Of a stretch of 64,000 nucleotides of DNA, positions 9,206 through 17,271 are shown in pieces. Source of the DNA: Pedobacter antarcticus (GTDB taxonomy: Bacteria > Bacteroidota > Bacteroidia > Sphingobacteriales > Sphingobacteriaceae). Below the pieces are notes generated by a model that saw nothing but the letters and a program-made list of their open reading frames with translations, was not told the DNA's origin and ran no database searches. A program made the position numbers and the translations under genes. The stretch's first letter is position 1; every line of letters starts with the position of its first letter. The DNA lies in the NCBI RefSeq assembly GCF_900112985.1, contig NZ_FONS01000001.1:803730-867729 (forward strand). Direction: 5' to 3'.

Positions 9206-11101
9206 CTATTTATTGAAGGTTTGCTGTTGTATGTTTTTTCGATTTTTCCAATTGAAAAATACGATGATAACCAGTACAAGCACCTGCGCCGAAATAGTTT
9301 GTACATTAGGGTAGATACCCAACAAATCTATCTGAGGCATATTTTCAATAGGTGTAATCGGAATATAACCTGCTTCCTGAAATGCCATAACGCCTTTACC
9401 TGCTAAAACAACTGCTAATACACCTACCATATAAGATGCAATCTTGAAGAATTTACCGATTGGCAGTTTTTTAGTGTATTTAAGGAAAACAAAAGTGATG
9501 ATGGCTACAATCACAACCGAGGTTAATAACGCCCAATTAATAGCAGAGCCTGCCACATCAGGATTGTTCAGCTTAAGTGAAGACAGGAACAGCACCACTT
9601 CAAATGCTTCCCTGAAAACAACCACGAAAGAGAAAATAAACAGACCAATCCAGTTTCCCGTTTCAGAAATACGGTCGATTTTAGTTTTTACAAAGTGTGT
9701 CCATTTTGACATTTCCGAATGGGAGTGCAACCATATACCTGCAAACAGCAACACCAACACGGCGAGGATAGCACCTGTGCCCTCCATCAATTCCCTTGAA
9801 GCACCGCTTAGGTTTATCAGTTTATCTACAAAGAACCAACTTGCAAGACCAATCAGAACAGCTAAGACCCAACCCGAATGTACGGCTACGAATGCCCTTT
9901 TAAGCTGCATAGGTCTTAATATGCTTAGGATAATCAGGATGATTAACAAGGCTTCCAATGCTTCCCGTATCAGAATGGATAAAGCAGAGCCATAGATAAA
10001 TGCAAAAGAATAATCCTTTTCTGCCAAATGTGTTTTTGCCGATGTTATATCTTCTTTCAGCGTATTGTAATATCGCTCCGCATCTGCTTTGTCACTATTT
10101 TGAAGTGCTTTTCTATACGCAATCATATCCCGCTCAATATCCCTTACCAATGTCGGCGAAGATGCACTAAGTAGATTTTCGACCAGTTCTATGCCCTCCA
10201 GATAAGAAGTCAAAGCATATTTTTCGGCTTGCTTATTATCCCCATTCTTGAAAGTATCATAAGAAAGGTTCAGGTTTTCGATTGCCACATCTAACGGGTT
10301 CGGTCTTTCAGGCTCATAATGGCGTACCTGCCCAACAGTGATTTTATTGGAAGATGATTTGTCTAAGAAGTTTTGTAGTTCTTTATCGTTCCACTTACTG
10401 ATACTGTCCAAATGCAAACGGTTGGGGAATGCGATTTTCCCATCTGCTTTATCGTGTTTAAGCGATAAGATATAAAAGGACAAATCCCAAATTTCATCTT
10501 CTGAAAGATGGTCGTAAGATACCATTCCCGTCCTCTCAATTCCCAATTTTATCACGTTGTATGCTTGCAGTGGAGATAATTCAGCTTCGTGAAAATTGGT
10601 CGGCTTGGGGTCAAGCCCTTTCCCTGCAATACCGTCGCCCAGCCCTTTATTTCCGTGACACGATACACAGTTTGCCTGAAACAGAACTGCACCGTTTTTT
10701 AATGAGGGGTAACGGTTCGGCGTAATCTTTAAAATTCCTAAGTCTAAAATTTTGTTTTTGGCGTTGATGGCAATCTTTGATATTTCCTCACTATCCTTTT
10801 TTTGGGATATGGATTGTTGCAACACATTTAACGAACCTTGAAGTTCATTAAAGCGTTTATCACTGATAACAGATGACAGTTCTTTTTGCAGGGCGATACA
10901 CTTTTCTGCAAAATCAGTCATTTCAGCAAATTCAACTTCGTTGATGATTTTTCCGTCTTCGACCGCTACCGGATAATCTTTGGAAACGTAATCTAATAGG
11001 TTCACTAATGTTCGTAAATCTTTATCTTTATCTACGGTCTGCGAAAAAACGCTTGCCGACCATAAGAAAAAGAAAAGAAAGTAAATGCCAATTTTCCTCA
11101 T
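9206..11101 (-). CDS. Cytochrome c / FTR1-family iron (or lead) permease fusion
   Basis: This is a 631-aa protein with a signal peptide ending in SVFSQ. A periplasmic region carries one c-type haem site CVSCHG (residues 145-150). The C-terminal FTR1 permease has about seven membrane segments and two REXXE motifs, REALE near residue 380 and REAFE near 500. FTR1/EfeU proteins take up iron after oxidation. The iron/lead transporter branch includes PbrT, which has a similar length and is controlled by a MerR regulator. The promoter here carries the same operator as the ACR3 unit (11133-11166), so it belongs to the MerR regulon. Whether it imports Fe or handles a toxic metal is open. It ends at a strong shared terminator. 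Confidence 0.88.
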   Translation of the reverse strand: MRKIGIYFLFFFLWSASVFSQTVDKDKDLRTLVNLLDYVSKDYPVAVEDGKIINEVEFAEMTDFAEKCIALQKELSSVISDKRFNELQGSLNVLQQSISQKKDSEEISKIAINAKNKILDLGILKITPNRYPSLKNGAVLFQANCVSCHGNKGLGDGIAGKGLDPKPTNFHEAELSPLQAYNVIKLGIERTGMVSYDHLSEDEIWDLSFYILSLKHDKADGKIAFPNRLHLDSISKWNDKELQNFLDKSSSNKITVGQVRHYEPERPNPLDVAIENLNLSYDTFKNGDNKQAEKYALTSYLEGIELVENLLSASSPTLVRDIERDMIAYRKALQNSDKADAERYYNTLKEDITSAKTHLAEKDYSFAFIYGSALSILIREALEALLIILIILSILRPMQLKRAFVAVHSGWVLAVLIGLASWFFVDKLINLSGASRELMEGTGAILAVLVLLFAGIWLHSHSEMSKWTHFVKTKIDRISETGNWIGLFIFSFVVVFREAFEVVLFLSSLKLNNPDVAGSAINWALLTSVVIVAIITFVFLKYTKKLPIGKFFKIASYMVGVLAVVLAGKGVMAFQEAGYIPITPIENMPQIDLLGIYPNVQTISAQVLVLVIIVFFNWKNRKNIQQQTFNK

Positions 11102-11132
11102 ATATTTATTTAATATAAATTCATTAAACCCG

Positions 11133-11166
11133 CAAAGATAAACGTTGGAGTATAGGCAACGGTCAA
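11133..11166 (-). promoter_or_regulatory. Second MerR-type operator/promoter
   Basis: TTGACC (11161-11166) and TATCTTTG (11133-11140) have exactly the same spacing as at 7733-7766. The spacer shares CTATACTCCA and GTTTATCTTTGC with that site. It drives the cytochrome c-FTR1 gene. Confidence 0.8.
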
Positions 11167-11362
11167 GTAAAAAGTGAAAAAAATAAGCGAGCCTAATAAA
11201 ATGTCTTATTTATTTGTACACATGTCTGTTACATTGATTCTGATTATTTCTGATGATCAAGGTTACTATGATGTTTTGCGATAGCGAACGCCGTTATTCA
11301 AATGAAATCCCGCAAATGGCTACTATTGCTAAATTCTTCAGTTGTTTACTGAGTCAATATGG

Positions 11363-13363
11363 TTAATCTTGCTGTACCAAATGCTGCAAATCAGGATCAT
11401 TTTTTATCCGGTCTATTTCACTCACAACAATATGCAGGATGTCTGACTTTATACGTTTGTAATTGCTTTCAATTTCCTCTTTCATTTGATCTTTTCCCTG
11501 CTCATTTACAAAAGAAAGGATTTGTGGTATCTGCTGGTAAGCTTTGGTTTCAGCGGCTACCCTTTCATTGTCCACTACAATTTCTGCATGAAAAATCTTT
11601 TGCTCGATACGTTCATCAAAGTTGTCTGATACAGAACCCACAAACATACCTTGTGTCAAGGTTGATATTTTGGATGCGGGTATCAGGCTATCTAATTGTG
11701 TGGAGATAGATGTTGATTTATCATTTCTATTGATGGTCATACTCTGACGTTTCTGTAACACTTTTCCAAAGCGTTCCGAAAGGCTCTTTGCGGTTTCTCC
11801 TACAACCTGACCACTGAATACATTACCGACAGTATTCTGAATTACCTTGCTTTCCTTGTCGCCGTAGTCCCTTGTTAATTGCGAAAAATCCTGAAATCCT
11901 AAACATACTGCTACTTTGTTTGATCTGGCAGTTGCGATCAGGTTGTCCAGTCCTCTGAAGTAAATCGTAGGCAGCTCATCTATGATAACAGAACTCTTTA
12001 ACTGTCCCTTTTTATTAATCAGTTTTACGATCCGTGAATTGTATAAACCCAAAGCTGCGGAGTAAATATTTTGACGATCAGGATTATTGCCAACGCATAA
12101 AATTTTTGGTTCTTTGGGGTTATTAATGTCCAGCGTAAAATCATCACCTGTCATCACCCAATAGAGTTGCGGGCTGATCATCCTCGATAAAGGAATTTTT
12201 GCCGATGCAATCTGACCTTGCAGTTGATCTTGTGCGCCACCTTGCCACGCATCCATAAATGGCGATAGGTAATTTTCCAAATCAGGGTACGAGGTAAGAA
12301 TCGTGAATACATCCGAATACTTTTTATTCAGTAATTCGATGGCGTGTGGGAATGTGCAGTACTTTCCATTCTCATAAATTTTCAAATACCAGATTATAGC
12401 AGCCAAAAGAATAATTGGGCTTTCCACGAAAAAATCGCCCTGCTTCTGTATCCACGACCTGTTGAGGTTCAGCATTATCGTGTAGGCCGCTTCGTAAGCA
12501 TCTGAAATGTCCGTCATAAAGTCGGGATTGAGTGGATTGCACCGATGGCTTCCGCGAGGGTCGTCAAAATTGATGACGTAGAATTTGGGCTGCACTTTGT
12601 ACTTGTCCCGGTGTTTCAGTAAGTGATTGTAGGCGATGGTAGAAAGGTCGTCGAATTTAAAATCGTATATATACATACTAAAGCCCTTTTCTATCTGTTG
12701 CTTGATGTAATTATTTACGATAGCATATGATTTTCCGGAACCTGGAGTGCCGAGTACAATAGATGCCCTGAAAGGATTTACAATGTTTATCCAACCGTTG
12801 TTCCATTTGCCTTTGTAGTAAAACTTGGTGGGCAGATTGACGGAATACTCATTTTCCATCAGCTTGGTTTCCTGTTGAAAGCTTTCGTTTTCATTATTGA
12901 AAACATCGTCCATAAGATTGGTGCGGAGCAAGCGGCTCATCCATACCCCAGCCATAAGCAAAACGATATAACCTAACGAAATAGTAAGGATATATAGGAA
13001 TGTACCTGTTGCGGGAGATAGTTTTAACAATGGTGTGTTCAGGAAAAACAGCACAAAACCAACGCCTAAAGCCGCGTAAATTTTTGACCATGTTATTTTT
13101 TCATTCTTTACGCCCTTTGTACCTAAACAACTCAAAGCTAACAACACCAGAGCAAATGCTTTGGTATAAAGGGTATGTGAAAACAAACCAGCAGTTCTGT
13201 CAAAATTCCCTAATATTTTGTTGATTACTTCCAACGTCCAGCCACGCTCTAAAAAGAAACCGTAGCAGAACCAATAAAGGTGCATCAGTACCAAAAGAAT
13301 ACTCACTGCCCGCATAAAAGCCATTATCTTGGCCAACCCTCTTAAATCATCTTCCCCTTGCAT
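11363..13363 (-). CDS. mobC: Conjugation coupling protein MobC (VirD4/TraG type)
   Basis: The 666-aa protein has membrane segments in the first 145 residues, Walker A TPGSGKS at residues 206-212, and Walker B in SVIIDELPT near residue 455. A TraM-recognition-type region follows (NLIATARSNKVAVCLGFQDFSQL). It is the hexameric ATPase that brings the relaxase-DNA complex to the secretion channel. In most related ICEs it follows mobA and mobB directly; here mobB ends 3.9 kb away on the far side of the MntR/redox cargo. A phased decamer array lies 55 bases before its start, so it probably has its own promoter. Confidence 0.92.
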   Translation of the reverse strand: MQGEDDLRGLAKIMAFMRAVSILLVLMHLYWFCYGFFLERGWTLEVINKILGNFDRTAGLFSHTLYTKAFALVLLALSCLGTKGVKNEKITWSKIYAALGVGFVLFFLNTPLLKLSPATGTFLYILTISLGYIVLLMAGVWMSRLLRTNLMDDVFNNENESFQQETKLMENEYSVNLPTKFYYKGKWNNGWINIVNPFRASIVLGTPGSGKSYAIVNNYIKQQIEKGFSMYIYDFKFDDLSTIAYNHLLKHRDKYKVQPKFYVINFDDPRGSHRCNPLNPDFMTDISDAYEAAYTIMLNLNRSWIQKQGDFFVESPIILLAAIIWYLKIYENGKYCTFPHAIELLNKKYSDVFTILTSYPDLENYLSPFMDAWQGGAQDQLQGQIASAKIPLSRMISPQLYWVMTGDDFTLDINNPKEPKILCVGNNPDRQNIYSAALGLYNSRIVKLINKKGQLKSSVIIDELPTIYFRGLDNLIATARSNKVAVCLGFQDFSQLTRDYGDKESKVIQNTVGNVFSGQVVGETAKSLSERFGKVLQKRQSMTINRNDKSTSISTQLDSLIPASKISTLTQGMFVGSVSDNFDERIEQKIFHAEIVVDNERVAAETKAYQQIPQILSFVNEQGKDQMKEEIESNYKRIKSDILHIVVSEIDRIKNDPDLQHLVQQD

Positions 13364-13418
13364 TATTTTAGTTTTAATGTTCGGGCGTGAATTTAAACGC
13401 TATAAGGGGTGGCTATAG

Positions 13419-13458
13419 GAATGTGGCAGCCAGTGGCATCGAGTGGCAGTATTTGGCG
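13419..13458 (-). repeat. Phased decamer array upstream of mobC
   Basis: Read on the minus strand, four consecutive 10-bp units are CGCCAAATAC, TGCCACTCGA, TGCCACTGGC and TGCCACATTC. All share GCCA at the same phase. Related arrays occur at 19299-19338, 21354-21383, 23879-23918 and 35551-35590. Confidence 0.75.
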
Positions 13459-13484
13459 GGAAGACTATAATTTTCAGATTGATT

Positions 13485-14153
13485 TTAGGAATTACCTTCA
13501 GCTCCTCTCACCAGAAGTTTGTCGCAGACTTTGCTGCTCAGCATCTCATTTTGTCTTTTATCATAGGAAACCGACATTGTTCCATCGAATGGTTCTATGG
13601 ACTCAATAAACAAAACAGTACCTAGTACAAGTTCCTTGCTGTTCAGGAATTTCAGCAAATCTTCGGAAGAATGGGAAACTGCCATAAATTCGACCTTATC
13701 TCCTTTCTTATGGTCGCTTAACCTCAGATAGTGTTCGGTTGTGATCTTTCCGTTTATGTCCGGTATCGGTGATCCGTGAGGGTCAACATTCGGATGCCCA
13801 AGTAATTCATCCATTTTCTCGAAAAATGCCGATGACCGGATATGTTCGATCTGTTCGGCAATAAGATGAACCTCTTCCCATCCAAAGCCCATCTTTTCCA
13901 CCAGGAACATTTCGGTAAGCCGGTGCTTCCTGATTATCAGGGCGGCTTCCTTTTTTCCTTTCGCAGAAAGCTTGACTGGCTTGTAGCTTTCATAAATGAC
14001 CAGCTCTTTCTCGGTAAGGCGTTTCATCATGCTATTAGCTGTAGGTATCTTAACTTCCAATTGCTTACTCAGCTCCGATATATTCACTTCACCTTTGTCA
14101 ATGGATAAGACAAATAAAGCTTTCAGGTAATTTTCTTCAGTTTCCGAAATCAT
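13485..14153 (-). CDS. DtxR/MntR-family metal-dependent transcriptional regulator
   Basis: The 222-aa protein has an N-terminal winged helix (SETEENYLKALFVL, then KIPTANSMMKRLTEKELV), the DtxR metal-binding and dimerisation region (RKHRLTEMFLVEKMGFGWEEVHLIAEQIEH, then GHPNVDPHGSPIP) and a C-terminal FeoA/SH3-like domain. DtxR/MntR proteins bind DNA when loaded with Fe or Mn. The gene is divergent from the di-haem/Rieske/porin operon, and the intergenic region holds two matching dyads, so it most likely represses that operon when metal is sufficient. Fe versus Mn specificity cannot be decided by eye. Confidence 0.9.
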   Translation of the reverse strand: MISETEENYLKALFVLSIDKGEVNISELSKQLEVKIPTANSMMKRLTEKELVIYESYKPVKLSAKGKKEAALIIRKHRLTEMFLVEKMGFGWEEVHLIAEQIEHIRSSAFFEKMDELLGHPNVDPHGSPIPDINGKITTEHYLRLSDHKKGDKVEFMAVSHSSEDLLKFLNSKELVLGTVLFIESIEPFDGTMSVSYDKRQNEMLSSKVCDKLLVRGAEGNS

Positions 14154-14172
14154 ATAACAAATCTACAAATTA

Positions 14173-14186
14173 TTAGACCGCTCTAA
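14173..14186. promoter_or_regulatory. Second MntR/DtxR-like dyad
   Basis: TTAGACCGCTCTAA is a 14-bp dyad with half-sites TTAGA / TCTAA. It lies 20 bases before the mntR-like gene and 21 bases from the dyad at 14208-14223, and probably mediates autoregulation. Confidence 0.55.
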
Positions 14187-14204
14187 CATTTTAAACAAAC
14201 TTTA

Positions 14205-14235
14205 TTTGTTAGCTTAGTCTAACTTATTATTTTTG
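14205..14235 (+). promoter_or_regulatory. Bacteroidetes promoter with MntR/DtxR-type palindrome in its spacer
   Basis: TTTG (14205-14208), a 19-base spacer and TATTTTTG (14228-14235) match the Bacteroidetes consensus exactly. The spacer carries GTTAGCTTAGTCTAAC (14208-14223), a 16-bp dyad of the kind bound by MntR/DtxR. Binding there would block the promoter of the operon starting at 14351. Confidence 0.8.
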
Positions 14236-14350
14236 TAAGACTAATTTATATTTTAAGGTAGTCTTTTAATGTTTTTTAGCATTGACTTATTAGGTGTTTC
14301 CAGATGGATAATGAACCAAATTGAAAAGTAATGAATAGAACAAGTAGCAA

Positions 14351-15550
14351 ATGAGAAAATCACAAATTATAATCGGGGGAATTATAGCCCTGATAGTCGG
14401 AATACAGGCCTGCGAAAAGTTTGAGCCCGGATTGCCTTTGGAAGACAGCTTGCTGGACGGTCCGATTGAGGGGCTTAGTCTTTCGGAAATGCAACGCTTC
14501 AATGATGGCGACAGAACCTTTAATAATGAAGTATTTACCGTTGAAAAGGGGCTCGGTCCTTTGTTTGTTTCAAACAGTTGCGTGAGCTGCCATGCAGGAG
14601 ACGGTAAGGGAAACCCATTCAGCACATTGACACGTTTTGGTCAGGTAGACGAAACGGGTAACCAGTTTTTGCATCTGGGCGGTCCACAGTTACAGAACAG
14701 AGCTATCCCAGGCTATCAACCGGAAGTTTTACCTATGGGAGCTACCTTTTCGAGGTTTACGCCCCCAGCAGTTACAGGACTGGGGCTTCTTGAATTTGTT
14801 CCTGATGATGTACTGCTCCAAATGGCTGATCCAAATGATTTGGATGGGGACGGCATCTCCGGCAGGGTAAACTGGATAAATATTCCATCTTATATCAAGC
14901 CCCGTAGCGGAAGCATTTCTCAGAATGGCAGGTATATCGGGCGGTTCGGTAAGAAGGCCAGTGTTTATGATCTTCTTCAACAGACGGTAGACGCGTTCGC
15001 ACAGGATATGGGGATATCTACGCTCTACCATCCCATAGATGTGTATTCCGGGCAGAATGCAGATCCTGAAATTTCTACCCAGCGAGTGAACAACGTAGGT
15101 TTTTATTTACAAACCTTGAAGGCACCCATCCCCCGTAATCAGACCGATTCGGAGGTAATAAAGGGAAAGGCCCTTTTTACGCAGGTGAATTGCAGCAGTT
15201 GCCACCAACCCAAACTAACTACGGGCAATGCCCCGATTTCGGCACTTGCATTCAAGGATTTTTATCCCTATACCGATCTGTTGCTGCATGATATGGGTCC
15301 GGGCCTGGATGACGGATACACCGAAGGTATTGCAAAGACCAATGAATGGAGGACACCGCCATTATGGGGGCTGGGTCTATCCCCTAATTCACAGGGCGGA
15401 AAGTATTTCCTGATGCACGATGGCAGGGCAACCAGCATTGAACAGGCAATAGAGCTGCACGGAGGAGAAGCGGCAGCTTCCCGTCAGCAGTACAACAAAC
15501 TGTCTCCAACAGATAAAGCCGCGATTATCAAATTCCTCAAATCATTATAA
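14351..15550 (+). CDS. Di-haem c-type oxidoreductase-like lipoprotein (DUF1111/DHOR family)
   Basis: The 399-aa protein has a probable lipoprotein signal (VGIQAC). Two c-type haem sites are visible, CVSCHAGDGKG near residue 77 and CSSCHQPK near residue 280. The C-terminal region contains EWRTPPLWGLG and LMHDGRATSIEQAIELHGGE, typical of the DHOR/di-haem peroxidase-like family. It is the first gene of a three-gene operon with a Rieske protein and a porin. The MntR-type promoter before it suggests expression under metal limitation. It probably transfers electrons in the periplasm or at the outer membrane; the substrate is unknown. A Ca-binding-like DPNDLDGDGISGRV loop is also seen. Confidence 0.85.
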   Translation: MRKSQIIIGGIIALIVGIQACEKFEPGLPLEDSLLDGPIEGLSLSEMQRFNDGDRTFNNEVFTVEKGLGPLFVSNSCVSCHAGDGKGNPFSTLTRFGQVDETGNQFLHLGGPQLQNRAIPGYQPEVLPMGATFSRFTPPAVTGLGLLEFVPDDVLLQMADPNDLDGDGISGRVNWINIPSYIKPRSGSISQNGRYIGRFGKKASVYDLLQQTVDAFAQDMGISTLYHPIDVYSGQNADPEISTQRVNNVGFYLQTLKAPIPRNQTDSEVIKGKALFTQVNCSSCHQPKLTTGNAPISALAFKDFYPYTDLLLHDMGPGLDDGYTEGIAKTNEWRTPPLWGLGLSPNSQGGKYFLMHDGRATSIEQAIELHGGEAAASRQQYNKLSPTDKAAIIKFLKSL

Positions 15551-15551
15551 T

Positions 15552-15998
15552 ATGGACAGAAAGCAATTTATCAAAAAATGTGGCTTTGCCTGCCTCAGTA
15601 CAGGTCTGGCACTTGTACTGTTGGAAGGATGTGCTACGGGGAAGTCCATATCAGGTAAGATTATGGGCTCCGATCTTTCCGTTCCGTTGAGTAGTTTCCT
15701 TTCAGGTAAGGGCGGACAGGAAACCTACAGAAAATACATTATTGTGGAACACGGCCAACTAAGATACCCAATATATGTATTCCGTTTTTCAGAAAGCGAA
15801 TACAGTGCAGTGCTAATGCAATGCACTCATCAGGGCGCAGAATTACAGGCTTTCGGCGATATACTGCAATGTCCTGCACATGGCAGTGAATTCAACAACA
15901 AAGGGCAGGTACAAAATGGGCCAGCCCGGGAGAGCTTGCGCTCCTTTTCTGTAAATATCGTTAACGACCAACTCAAAATATCACTTAAACATGCATAA
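15552..15998 (+). CDS. Rieske [2Fe-2S] lipoprotein
   Basis: The 148-aa protein starts with a hydrophobic stretch ending in the lipobox LEGC. Near residues 91-112 it carries the Rieske cluster motifs CTHQGAEL and CPAHGSEF, with both Cys/His ligand pairs present. It follows the di-haem gene by one base and its end overlaps the porin gene, so the three are translated together. As a membrane-anchored electron carrier it could link a donor to the di-haem protein; this pairing is inferred from the operon only. Confidence 0.88.
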   Translation: MDRKQFIKKCGFACLSTGLALVLLEGCATGKSISGKIMGSDLSVPLSSFLSGKGGQETYRKYIIVEHGQLRYPIYVFRFSESEYSAVLMQCTHQGAELQAFGDILQCPAHGSEFNNKGQVQNGPARESLRSFSVNIVNDQLKISLKHA

Positions 15999-17232
15999 AA
16001 AATACTACGTTACACTTTTAATCAGTGTCAGTCTGTTTGTACCAGCGCTGGTACACGCTCAGATTGATTCTACCCTGTTCAGGAGAGCGGAAAACAAGGA
16101 TTCCCTGAACAATACGATGAATATGGATGCGATATATAATAGACCAATGCTTTCAGCAGGCAAACTGCCCGTTGCTTTGGGTGGATATATGGAGGCCAAC
16201 TGGCAACATATTGGCCAGGACGGGGTAAGCCAGGGAAACCAGTTCCAATTCAGGAGGTTCACCATTTTTATGGCATCCACGATCAGCAAGCGCATCAAGT
16301 TCATGAGCGAGCTTGAATTTGAGAATGGTACTAAGGAGATCAACATCGAATTTGCGGCATTGGACATGGAGTTTCATCCTTTGCTGAACTTGCGTGGGGG
16401 GATTATCCTTAGTCCGATCGGTGCATTCAATCAAAACCATGACGGGCCTAAGTGGGAGTTTACAGACCGTCCAATTTCAGCGACACAGCTTTTGCCTTCC
16501 ACCTGGAGCAACGCCGGATTCGGATTGTATGGTAAACATTACGATGACGACTGGATGTTCGGTTATGAAGCTTATGTTTCGGGAGGATTTGATCAATCCA
16601 TCATTAACAATGAACAGGGCAAAACGTACCTGGCTGCGACAAAATCCAACACCGACCGTTTCGAGTTAAGTCTCACCGGGCAACCACTCTTTTCAGGAAA
16701 ACTGGCAGCAAGAAATAACAGGATAGGTGAAATTGGCATTTCTTACATGGGTGGTATTTACAACAGGTACATTGACAATGGCAACGTTATCGACGAAAAA
16801 CGGACATTGAGTGTATATGCAGTTGATTTTAACACGAAGATTCCGCACATAAAGACTTTTATTACCGGTGAATGGGCATGGATTAAACTAATGGTTCCGG
16901 AAAGTTATACTCAACAATATGGTGAGCGGCAACAAGGCGGATTTGTCGATATCGTCCAACCTGTTTTACAACGAAAAATATTGGGATGGCCAAAAGCATC
17001 CCTAAGCCTTGCCTGCCGTTTGGAATATGTGGATTGGAATGTGGGGAAGCTTAGGGAAACTGGCGATAATATTGGTGAAGATCTGTGGAGTGTGGTGGGA
17101 GGATTGAGCTTCCGTCCAAATTCTGAAACCGTATTGCGATTGAACTACAGGCACCAGCGTAGCCGTGACTTCTTTGCGAATCCTCCGGTATTGCTCGGTG
17201 GTTTTAGTTTTGGTATCTCAACCTATTTTTAA
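15991..17232 (+). CDS. Outer-membrane porin, phosphate-selective porin O/P type
   Basis: The 413-aa protein has a signal peptide ending in LVHAQ. The body has alternating beta-strand patterns (SYMGGIYNRYIDN, LSLACRLEYVDWNVG, LRLNYRHQRSRDFF) and a C-terminal aromatic residue (STYF), as in porins of the OprO/P-like family. It overlaps the Rieske gene by 8 bases and ends the MntR-controlled operon. A metal- or ligand-specific pore used when metal is scarce would fit the regulation; the solute is not known. It is convergent with mobB, which ends at 17272. Confidence 0.85.
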   Translation: MHKKYYVTLLISVSLFVPALVHAQIDSTLFRRAENKDSLNNTMNMDAIYNRPMLSAGKLPVALGGYMEANWQHIGQDGVSQGNQFQFRRFTIFMASTISKRIKFMSELEFENGTKEINIEFAALDMEFHPLLNLRGGIILSPIGAFNQNHDGPKWEFTDRPISATQLLPSTWSNAGFGLYGKHYDDDWMFGYEAYVSGGFDQSIINNEQGKTYLAATKSNTDRFELSLTGQPLFSGKLAARNNRIGEIGISYMGGIYNRYIDNGNVIDEKRTLSVYAVDFNTKIPHIKTFITGEWAWIKLMVPESYTQQYGERQQGGFVDIVQPVLQRKILGWPKASLSLACRLEYVDWNVGKLRETGDNIGEDLWSVVGGLSFRPNSETVLRLNYRHQRSRDFFANPPVLLGGFSFGISTYF

Positions 17233-17271
17233 TTCAGCATCCGTCTTAATATACCAGTGTATTTAATCTGC

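Noticed and set aside
9444..9995. A 183-codon plus-strand frame opposite the FTR1 gene
   Set aside because: It lies fully under the REXXE permease domain and reads as a complement of hydrophobic helices.
13419..13458. Decamer arrays considered as a CRISPR array
   Set aside because: Units are 10 bp without spacers and vary in sequence; no cas gene is present.
14290..14625. A minus-strand frame of 111 codons over the start of the di-haem gene
   Set aside because: It overlaps the promoter and signal region of a gene with two clear haem motifs and shows no pattern itself.
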